Notes under the pieces: model-generated | Told to the model about the DNA's origin: nothing | Database searches by the model: none | Seen by the model: the letters and a program-made list of their open reading frames with translations, nothing else | In this document: in pieces, positions 58,186 through 64,000 of the stretch | Layout of the letters: the number at the start of each line of letters is the position of its first letter | Numbering within the stretch: position 1 is the first letter of the stretch | Assembly (NCBI RefSeq): GCF_900111255.1 | Contig: NZ_FOGP01000004.1 | Coordinates: 124,001-188,000 of the forward strand | Direction: 5' to 3' | Length of the DNA stretch: 64,000 bases | Source of the DNA: Parafannyhessea umbonata | GTDB lineage: Bacteria > Actinomycetota > Coriobacteriia > Coriobacteriales > Atopobiaceae | Translations under genes and position numbers: made by a program

Positions 58186-58527
58186 ATGAAGAAAAGCAAG
58201 CTGCTGCTCGTCGCCCTCATCCTGGGCGCATTGTACGTTTTCTATAGCGCATGGTATTGGCTGGGCGGGGGAGTGGATTCCTCCAACGCGGGCGCTGCGA
58301 TTGCAACGGTCTTGGTCGCTCCGCACCTTTTCTGCACGGCAATGGCCGTGCTTTTCAACGCGCTAGGCTACTTCATGGCTCGTCGAGCCTTCGCGCTCAC
58401 CGCCGGCATCCTCTATGCCGTGGCCATGGTGCTCTTTCCGGTCTACTTCTTCTTCGTTCTGATCCAGATGATCCTGTGCTTCGTGGCGTTTGCGAAGATG
58501 TCGAAAGCTAGCTCCGTCACGGCGTAG
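58186..58527 (+). CDS. Small membrane protein, three or four helices
   Basis: 113 residues with hydrophobic segments at about 4-22, 38-57, 62-78 and 84-104, and a short polar tail. No family is recognised. It starts 56 bases after the lipoprotein gene with AAGGTG seven bases upstream of ATG 58186, so the two may be one operon with the HTH/kinase genes. Followed by a strong hairpin shared with the ferredoxin gene. Confidence 0.7.
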   Translation: MKKSKLLLVALILGALYVFYSAWYWLGGGVDSSNAGAAIATVLVAPHLFCTAMAVLFNALGYFMARRAFALTAGILYAVAMVLFPVYFFFVLIQMILCFVAFAKMSKASSVTA

Positions 58528-58574
58528 CCCAAGGCCCATTGGCCCAAGCAGAACAAGTCGCATCGGCAAAAGCG

Positions 58575-58604
58575 AGGCGGCCGACCCGGAAGGGTCGGCC
58601 GCCT
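58575..58604. terminator. Bidirectional terminator between small membrane protein and ferredoxin genes
   Basis: A perfect 13-bp GC-rich inverted repeat (58575-58587 with 58592-58604) with a 4-base loop. The minus side continues CGCTTTTG, so it ends the ferredoxin transcript; the plus side has TTGGC. Confidence 0.75.
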
Positions 58605-58635
58605 TGGCTGTCTCTACGAGATGGCCTTGCGAGGA

Positions 58636-58818
58636 CTAGTCCTCGGTGACCTCGATGGCACCCACGGGGCAGGTGTCCTGGCAGGCGCCGCAGCCGACGC
58701 AATCGTCGGAGTTGGCGGCGGTGGCGACGTCCTCGACCTCGATGACGCCAGCGGGGCAGGCGTCTGCACACGCGCCGCAGGCGATGCAGGCGTCGGTATC
58801 GATAACCGGCTTAGACAT
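58636..58818 (-). CDS. 2[4Fe-4S] ferredoxin
   Basis: 60 residues, complete. Two clusters are bound by CIACGACADACP and CVGCGACQDTCP, the clostridial-type arrangement; acidic otherwise. It transfers low-potential electrons, probably from pyruvate- or indolepyruvate:ferredoxin oxidoreductases to hydrogenase or other acceptors. GAGAGGAACC precedes the ATG. A terminator follows. Confidence 0.97.
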   Translation of the reverse strand: MSKPVIDTDACIACGACADACPAGVIEVEDVATAANSDDCVGCGACQDTCPVGAIEVTED

Positions 58819-58985
58819 GATGGTTCCTCTCCTAGTAATTGCTTACGCGCGAGACCGGCAAGCCCTTCCGCTGCAGGTCCACTTTTTTATGAGGTTACTA
58901 AAGTGCCGCCCGCGCGCAAGCATCATTTTCCGAATAGGTCCCCGAACGTCCCTTAACGGTAATGGCGCTTGCGCCGCACCGGTCT

Positions 58986-59555
58986 CTACTGCAGCAGGAT
59001 GTGCTCGAACCTCCCGTCTTGGTAGAGGCCATAGCTGTGCGTCCCGTCCTTGGGGATCCCGACGCTGCCGGGGTTGAAGCACCAGACGGCGGGGTTGGCC
59101 GCGCTCTTCTCGCTGACCTTCTTATGCGTGTGCCCGTACGCGATCGCCGCCCCGGCGGGCAGCGTCGGCATGCGGTCCACGGAGTTGTGGATTCCCGGGC
59201 CCCAGATGTGGCCGTGGGTCAGGAAGAGCTCTCGACCCGTGCTTCCGGTATGGGGGTTTGTGGCGTCGGGATCCCACAGGGTGTTGTAGTCGGCCATGCA
59301 GGGGAAGTCGAGCACCATCTGGTCGACCTCGGCCTCGCAGTTTCCCCTGACCGCGACGATGGAATCCGCGATGCCATTGAGCATCGCGATGACCTCCTTG
59401 GGGGCGTAGTCGGCAGGCAGATCGTTTCGGGGGCCGTGGTACAGCAGGTCGCCAAGAAGAACAACTCTGTCGGGCTGGCGCTCGTCGATGGCCTGCATGA
59501 GCTTGCCGCACCACGACGCGGCTCCGTGAATGTCAGAGGCGATGAGCAGCTTCAT
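58986..59555 (-). CDS. YfcE/MJ0936-type metallophosphoesterase
   Basis: 189 residues. Calcineurin-like motifs: ASDIHGA (metal Asp, His), VLLGDLLYHGPRND, VRGNCEAEVD, LTHGHIWGPG and YGHTHKK, with a C-terminal NPGSVGIPKDG segment. Such enzymes hydrolyse phosphodiesters and are often assigned to nucleotide or cyclic nucleotide substrates; the biological one is unknown. ATG at 59555 is preceded by GGGAGGATGAC. It precedes the ferredoxin gene on the same strand across a 167-base gap. Confidence 0.88.
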   Translation of the reverse strand: MKLLIASDIHGAASWCGKLMQAIDERQPDRVVLLGDLLYHGPRNDLPADYAPKEVIAMLNGIADSIVAVRGNCEAEVDQMVLDFPCMADYNTLWDPDATNPHTGSTGRELFLTHGHIWGPGIHNSVDRMPTLPAGAAIAYGHTHKKVSEKSAANPAVWCFNPGSVGIPKDGTHSYGLYQDGRFEHILLQ

Positions 59556-59886
59556 GTCATCCTCCCATGAGATTGGTTCGCCTCTTGGGATTATCCGTCT
59601 ATCTGCTCTTTCCGCCAGCGAGACGCGCGGGTTTTGGCGTCATCGGAAATCTTTCGGGACAATGTGAGGCGCGGATCAAGCTCTGGGCATGCGGTGGGCG
59701 GGGCTATGCCTATGACCTGCATATTCCTTGCGTTGTGAAAGATTAAAAAATCTAATGTGTCTAGACTTAGATAATGTATAGAATCAAAACGCATGGGAAC
59801 AATGCTAGACGTACAACAAGGAAACAAGCCTCGCGCAGCCCTGGCAGGAAGTCACGGCGCCCAAGGCAGAAGAAAGGAACAGCACC
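59556..59886. promoter_or_regulatory. Heat-shock operon control region with HAIR-like element
   Basis: 331 bases without a gene. TTGCGT (59728-59733), a 17-base spacer and TCTAAT (59751-59756) form a likely dnaK promoter. Overlapping the -10 is an inverted repeat ATCTAA (59750-59755) with TTAGAT (59767-59772) in the 7-7-7 geometry of HspR-associated inverted repeats, with GTCTAGAC in the centre. The rest, about 170 bases near the phosphoesterase gene, shows nothing clear. Confidence 0.55.
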
Positions 59887-61779
59887 ATGGGCAAGATTCT
59901 TGGTATCGACCTTGGCACCACGAACTCCGCTATGGCGGTCCTCGAGGGTGGCGAGCCTACGATCATCGTTAACGCCGAGGGCGACCGCACCACGCCGTCC
60001 GTCGTCGGCTTCCGCGCCGACGGCGACCGCATCGTCGGCAAGGCCGCAAAGAACCAGGCGGTCACCAACCCGCAGAACACGGTCTTCTCCATCAAGCGCT
60101 TCATGGGCCGTCGCTACGACGAGGTCGGCTCCGAGCTCAAGACCGTTCCGTACAGCGTCAAGAGCGGCACCGGCAACCGTGCCGTCGTCGAGATCGACGG
60201 CGAGGAGTACACGCCAGAGCAGGTCTCCGCAATGACGCTCGCCAAGATGAAGGCTGACGCCGAGAAGTATCTGGGGGAGCCGGTCACCGACGCCGTCATC
60301 ACCGTCCCCGCCTACTTCAACGATGCCCAGCGTCAGGCAACCAAGGACGCCGGCAAGATCGCCGGTCTCAACGTCCAGCGCATCGTCAACGAGCCGACTG
60401 CGGCCGCACTGGCCTATGGCCTGGACAAGAAGGACATCGACCAGAAGGTTCTCGTCTTCGACCTTGGTGGCGGCACCTTCGACGTCTCCCTGCTTGACCT
60501 TGCCGACGGCGTGGTCGAGGTTCTGGCAACCAGCGGCGACAACCACCTGGGCGGCGACGACTGGGATCAGAAGGTCATCGACTGGATGGCTGACAAGTTC
60601 CAGCAGGAGAACAACATCGACCTGCGTAAGGACCCCATGGCACTCCAGCGTCTCAAGGAGGCCGCCGAGAACGCCAAGAAGGAGCTCTCCTCTGCCCAGC
60701 AGGCCGACATCAACCTCCCGTTCATCACCGCTGACGCGACCGGCCCCAAGCACCTCAACTACACGCTGACCCGTGCGGAGTTCGAGCGCATCACCCGCGA
60801 CCTCCTCGACCGTTGTAAGGAGCCCGTCACCAAGGCCCTGCGTGACGCGAACCTCCAGATCTCCGATGTCAACGAGGTCATTCTCGTCGGCGGCTCCTCT
60901 CGTATGCCCGCCGTCCAGGAGCTCGTCAAGACCATGACCGGCAAGCAGCCGAACATGTCCGTCAACCCTGACGAGGTCGTTGCCGACGGCGCGGCTGTCC
61001 AGGGCGGCGTCCTTACCGGTGACGTCTCTGGCATCCTGCTGCTCGACGTCACGCCGCTCTCCCTGGGCGTCGAGACCATGGGCGGCGTCATGACCAAGAT
61101 GATCGACCGCAACACCACCATCCCGACCTCCAAGACCGAGGTCTACTCCACCGCTGCGGACAACCAGACCTCCGTTGAGATCAACGTCCTCCAGGGCGAG
61201 CGTGAGATGGCCGCCGACAACAAGAGCCTTGGCAAGTTCAACCTGACCGGCATCCCTGCCGCACGTCGCGGCGTCCCTCAGATCGAGGTTACCTTCGACA
61301 TCGATGCCAACGGCATCGTCAAGGTTACCGCTAAGGACAAGGGCACCGGCAAGCAGCAGCAGATCACCATCTCCGGCTCCACGGCCCTGTCCGACGACGA
61401 GGTCGACCGCATGGTGAAGGACGCTGAGTCCCATGCCGAGGAGGACAAGAAGCACAAGGACGAGATTGAGGTCCGCAACCAGACCGACTCGCTGTGCTAC
61501 TCCACCGAGCAGACCCTGAAGGACCTCGGCGACAAGGTTCCCGCAGACATGAAGTCCGAGGTCGAGGCGGCCGTTGCCGACGCCAAGAAGGCCCTCGACG
61601 GCTCTGACATCGACGCCATCAAGACCGCTGGCGAGAAGCTCCAGGAGGTTGGTCACAAGCTCGCCGAGATCGTCTACTCTGACGCGCAGGCGCAGACCTC
61701 TCAGGACGGCCCCGCCGCAACGAGCAACCCCGATGACGTTGTCGATGCCGACTACGAGGTCGTTGACGACGACAAGTAA
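59887..61779 (+). CDS. dnaK: Chaperone DnaK (Hsp70)
   Basis: 630 residues. ATPase domain with [32 protein letters not shown] and [16 protein letters not shown]; substrate-binding domain (about 385-500; [17 protein letters not shown]) and a helical lid; the acidic tail ends [14 protein letters not shown], similar to the usual EEVD-like terminus of bacterial DnaK. Folds and refolds client proteins with GrpE and a J-protein encoded downstream. AAAGGAAC lies before the ATG. First gene of dnaK-grpE-dnaJ-hspR. Confidence 0.98.
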   Translation: MGKILGIDLGTTNSAMAVLEGGEPTIIVNAEGDRTTPSVVGFRADGDRIVGKAAKNQAVTNPQNTVFSIKRFMGRRYDEVGSELKTVPYSVKSGTGNRAVVEIDGEEYTPEQVSAMTLAKMKADAEKYLGEPVTDAVITVPAYFNDAQRQATKDAGKIAGLNVQRIVNEPTAAALAYGLDKKDIDQKVLVFDLGGGTFDVSLLDLADGVVEVLATSGDNHLGGDDWDQKVIDWMADKFQQENNIDLRKDPMALQRLKEAAENAKKELSSAQQADINLPFITADATGPKHLNYTLTRAEFERITRDLLDRCKEPVTKALRDANLQISDVNEVILVGGSSRMPAVQELVKTMTGKQPNMSVNPDEVVADGAAVQGGVLTGDVSGILLLDVTPLSLGVETMGGVMTKMIDRNTTIPTSKTEVYSTAADNQTSVEINVLQGEREMAADNKSLGKFNLTGIPAARRGVPQIEVTFDIDANGIVKVTAKDKGTGKQQQITISGSTALSDDEVDRMVKDAESHAEEDKKHKDEIEVRNQTDSLCYSTEQTLKDLGDKVPADMKSEVEAAVADAKKALDGSDIDAIKTAGEKLQEVGHKLAEIVYSDAQAQTSQDGPAATSNPDDVVDADYEVVDDDK

Positions 61780-61807
61780 TTCCGGCTATTGCAGTAGCAA
61801 GACATTG

Positions 61808-61833
61808 CGGGGCGGCCTTTCGGGGCCGCCCCG
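61808..61833 (+). other. Hairpin between dnaK and grpE
   Basis: A 10-bp GC-rich inverted repeat (61808-61817 with 61824-61833) with a 6-base loop and no T-tract, likely an RNA stability or attenuation element that lowers grpE relative to dnaK. Confidence 0.5.
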
Positions 61834-61856
61834 TCGACACCACGAAGGAGTGTGAC

Positions 61857-62609
61857 GTGAAAGTGCCCGTCGAAGACGAGGAGAACAAGAACGTCTCGCC
61901 CGAAGCCGAGACCGAGGCACCCACGGCTGACGTGGAGCTTGACGATGAGTCCGCGCAGGTCGAGGCCGCCAAGCGCGCCGGCGAGGCTGCGGCGGAGGCT
62001 GACTTCAAGGCCGAGGCCGAGAAGGCCGCAGGCGAGCGTGATGACCTTCAGCAGCAGCTCGACGATGCCATGGGACAGGTTGAGGTTGCCAAGAAGGAGG
62101 CCGCTGACGCGGTCGACCGCCTCGCGCGCCTCCAGGCTGACTGGGACAACTACCGCCGCCGTACCGCGCAGGAGCGCCTCGACGAGAAGCAGCGCGCCGC
62201 AGAGAAGCTCGTGCTGAACCTGCTTCCCGTGCTTGATGACATGGAGCGCGCGTCGGAGCATGCCGCCAAGACCGCTTCTGACGACGAGAACCTGATGCAG
62301 TTCGTCGACGGCGTCAATGCGGTCCACGACAAGATGCTCTCGATCCTGAACAAGGAGGGCGTAGAAGTCATCGATCCCGCAGGCGAGGCGTTTGATCCCA
62401 TGAACCACCAGGCGGTGGGTCGCGAGGAGAACGCTGACGTTTACGACGAGACCGTCGCGCAGGTCTACCAGAAGGGCTATTCGATGGGTGGCAAGACCAT
62501 TCGCAGCGCGATGGTCACGGTTACCTTTGGAGGCCCTAAGCGCCCGGCTTCGTCTGACGGGGACGAGAAGGGCGACGCAGAGTCTGCTTCGGACTCTGAC
62601 GCAGAGTAA
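61857..62609 (+). CDS. grpE: Nucleotide exchange factor GrpE
   Basis: 250 residues. A long acidic, coiled-coil N-terminus (about 1-90) leads to the dimer helix (LARLQADWDNYRRRTAQERL), a helical bundle (LLPVLDDMERASEHAAK) and the beta head (FDPMNHQAVGREENADVYD, QVYQKGYSMGGKTIRSAMV). The head inserts into DnaK and releases ADP. Start GTG at 61857 with GAAGGAG upstream. Acidic Ser/Asp/Glu tail. A hairpin (62622-62647) separates it from the J-protein gene. Confidence 0.96.
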   Translation: MKVPVEDEENKNVSPEAETEAPTADVELDDESAQVEAAKRAGEAAAEADFKAEAEKAAGERDDLQQQLDDAMGQVEVAKKEAADAVDRLARLQADWDNYRRRTAQERLDEKQRAAEKLVLNLLPVLDDMERASEHAAKTASDDENLMQFVDGVNAVHDKMLSILNKEGVEVIDPAGEAFDPMNHQAVGREENADVYDETVAQVYQKGYSMGGKTIRSAMVTVTFGGPKRPASSDGDEKGDAESASDSDAE

Positions 62610-62621
62610 AGCGTAAGACGA

Positions 62622-62647
62622 GCGCCCGGACCGACAGGTTCGGGCGC
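62622..62647 (+). other. Hairpin between grpE and dnaJ genes
   Basis: An 11-bp stem with one G-T pair (62622-62632 with 62637-62647) and a 4-base loop. No T-tract follows, so transcription probably continues. Confidence 0.5.
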
Positions 62648-62675
62648 AGCCATTGAAAGGGGGCGTTAGCTTCGC

Positions 62676-63644
62676 ATGGCAGACAAGAGAAATTACTACG
62701 ACGTGCTGGGCGTCAAGCGCGATGCCAACGCCGATGAGATAAAAAGGGCCTTTCGCAAGCTTGCGGCGAAGTACCATCCTGACGCGGGTGGCGACGAGCG
62801 TAAGTTCAAGGAGGTCAGCGAGGCATACACCACGCTGTCTGACCCGCAGAAGCGGCGCGAGTACGACCAGATGCTGATGTTTGGCGGCATTCCCGGTGCG
62901 GACTTTGGCGGATCCGGTGGCCGCAACCGTACGTATACCTACACGGGCGGTGCGGGTGCCGACTGGTCGGAGATCTTCGACAACATCCGCGCCGGCGACG
63001 GTGCCTTTGGCGGCTTCGACTTTTCGAGCATCTTTGGCGGACAACCGGGCGGGCGTCAGTCCACGAGGCCCGTCAAGGGCGGCGATCTCACCATGGTCAT
63101 CGAGGTCGATGCGGACGAGGCCTTTTCCGGCGCACAGCGCAAGGTGAGTTACACCATCCCCTCGACCGGCGAGAAGCAGTCCCTTACCGTTAAGGTGCCT
63201 GCGGGCGCTGTTGACGGTGGCAAGCTTCGCTATCGCGGCCGCGGCGAGTACGGTATGAACGGAGGGGCCCGTGGCGACCTTGTCGTCACGACGCGCGTTG
63301 CGGAGCACCACCTGTTCAAGCGTGATGGTGCCGACGTTCGCATGGAGCTTCCCATCAGCGTGTTCGAGGCGGCCCTAGGTGCCACGGTCGACGTGCCGAC
63401 GCCCGATGGGACGGAGGTCAGGCTCAAGGTTCCGGCCGGAACCCAGGACGGGAAGACCTTCCGCTTCCGTGACCTTGGTGCACCTGACGTCAAGCACAAG
63501 GGCGTTCGCGGTGCCCTGTACGTGAAGGTCCGGGTCCAGGTTCCCACGCGACTGAGCACGAAGGAGCGCGAGGCTCTCGAGGCGCTTCGCTCTGCGGATG
63601 CGCGCAACTACAGGAAGGATGTTGAGCGCTATGGCACAAAGTGA
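62676..63644 (+). CDS. DnaJ-family co-chaperone without zinc finger (type B, CbpA-like)
   Basis: 322 residues. J domain (1-70) with the HPD motif in [13 protein letters not shown]; a Gly/Phe-rich linker (about 75-130); then two C-terminal beta domains (about 135-310; [56 protein letters not shown]). The four CxxCxGxG repeats of DnaJ are missing, so it is a type B J-protein like CbpA. It stimulates DnaK ATPase. Its end overlaps the start of hspR by 14 bases. Another zinc-finger DnaJ may exist elsewhere. Confidence 0.93.
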   Translation: MADKRNYYDVLGVKRDANADEIKRAFRKLAAKYHPDAGGDERKFKEVSEAYTTLSDPQKRREYDQMLMFGGIPGADFGGSGGRNRTYTYTGGAGADWSEIFDNIRAGDGAFGGFDFSSIFGGQPGGRQSTRPVKGGDLTMVIEVDADEAFSGAQRKVSYTIPSTGEKQSLTVKVPAGAVDGGKLRYRGRGEYGMNGGARGDLVVTTRVAEHHLFKRDGADVRMELPISVFEAALGATVDVPTPDGTEVRLKVPAGTQDGKTFRFRDLGAPDVKHKGVRGALYVKVRVQVPTRLSTKEREALEALRSADARNYRKDVERYGTK

Positions 63645-64000
63645 GGCAGAGGGCAAGAACAAGCCCCTCTACATGATCAGCGTGGCCGCCGAGCTGACCG
63701 GCATGCATCCCCAGACCCTGCGCGTCTACGAGCAGAAAGGCCTTGTAACACCTGGTAGGTCGCGGGGCAACACGCGCCTTTACTCCCAGGGCGACATCGA
63801 GCGCCTGAACCTGATCAGCAAGCTTACGGACGAGGGCATCAACCTTGCCGGCGTGGTCAGGATTCTTGACATGCGAGAGCGCGCGGTCGAGCGCGACAAG
63901 CAGATCGATCGCCTGCGTGAGCGCGTACGCGAGCTCGAGGACGAGGTGCACGAGTTCAAGATGCGCGAGAAGATCACGGCTCTCGCGCGCTATGACGGTG
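63631..64000 (+). CDS. hspR: HspR-type MerR-family repressor, 3' truncated
   Basis: 123 residues visible; the window ends before the stop. N-terminal MerR winged [63 protein letters not shown], then a coiled coil ([15 protein letters not shown]). This is the HspR arrangement, a repressor of its own dnaK operon that binds HAIR elements and uses DnaK as corepressor. It is the fourth gene of the operon, and its ATG lies inside the end of the J-protein gene. Confidence 0.88.
   Translation, partial: MAQSEAEGKNKPLYMISVAAELTGMHPQTLRVYEQKGLVTPGRSRGNTRLYSQGDIERLNLISKLTDEGINLAGVVRILDMRERAVERDKQIDRLRERVRELEDEVHEFKMREKITALARYDG

Noticed and set aside
59767-61656. Minus-strand open frame of 629 residues opposite dnaK
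   Set aside because: Long open frames opposite dnaK are a known artefact of its codon usage in GC-rich genomes. The peptide is a Leu/Val/Gly-rich shadow, and it would cover the dnaK promoter.
1-64000. CRISPR arrays, insertion sequences, prophage or integrative element
   Set aside because: No regularly spaced repeats, transposase, integrase or phage structural genes were found; the single tRNA has no attachment-site duplication nearby.

Overview
The window reads as a chromosomal segment of a GC-rich, Gram-positive, fermentative anaerobe of the Coriobacteriia, most like Atopobiaceae such as Olsenella. This is inferred from gene content and style, not from a search: AdhE, a lactate-type dehydrogenase and indolepyruvate:ferredoxin oxidoreductase, a 2[4Fe-4S] ferredoxin, a class B sortase with an SPQTG surface protein, a dnaK-grpE-dnaJ-hspR heat-shock operon, and strong GC bias with many long antisense open frames. 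I see no prophage, transposase, CRISPR array, integron or rRNA. One tRNA-Ser(TGA) is present.

Layout. 0-6.3 kb: the end of an unidentified Ser/Thr-rich protein, a pyridoxamine kinase, then a minus-strand type IV pilus-like operon (transglutaminase-like lipoprotein, PilC, four small one-TM proteins, PilT). 6.5-11.2 kb: purE-srtB-purF-purM-purN, with a sortase inside a purine operon. 11.3-15 kb: dxs, a GNAT acetyltransferase and an RNA uracil methyltransferase. 15.2-19.4 kb: LDH-type dehydrogenase, radical SAM/SPASM protein, CNNM/CorC transporter. 19.5-25.9 kb: an orphan cyanophycin-synthetase N-domain protein, YtxH and PRC-barrel proteins, then an NRAMP-related Mg2+ transporter coupled to an MgtE-like CBS protein that lies behind a structured leader.

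26-32.5 kb is a sugar module: fructose-6-P aldolase-like enzyme, DeoR regulator, ascorbate-family PTS (IIA, IIC, IIB) and a split transketolase. 32.6-43.8 kb: a domain-permuted GH3 glycosidase, LemA, tRNA-Ser, TadA, threonine dehydratase, the SPQTG surface protein, an RlmI-type methyltransferase and CstA. 43.9-55 kb: a DEAD-box helicase with a large insertion, MetA (predicted acetyltransferase type), an acyl-CoA ligase, AdhE, an APH-like kinase and IorAB.

55.1-58.5 kb holds the most unusual cluster: a membrane Ser/Thr kinase flanked by two paralogous helix-turn-helix-like proteins, followed by a lipoprotein and a small membrane protein. The end of the window carries ferredoxin, a phosphoesterase and the heat-shock operon, with the HspR gene cut by the window edge.

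How the parts fit: the Mg2+ genes (CorC-like, NRMT, MgtE-like) cluster at 18-26 kb. The PTS, transketolase and aldolase feed pentose phosphates into fermentation, which the AdhE, LDH and Ior/ferredoxin enzymes complete. SrtB and the SPQTG protein could form an enzyme-substrate pair. The heat-shock operon carries a HAIR-like element beside its promoter, consistent with autoregulation by HspR.
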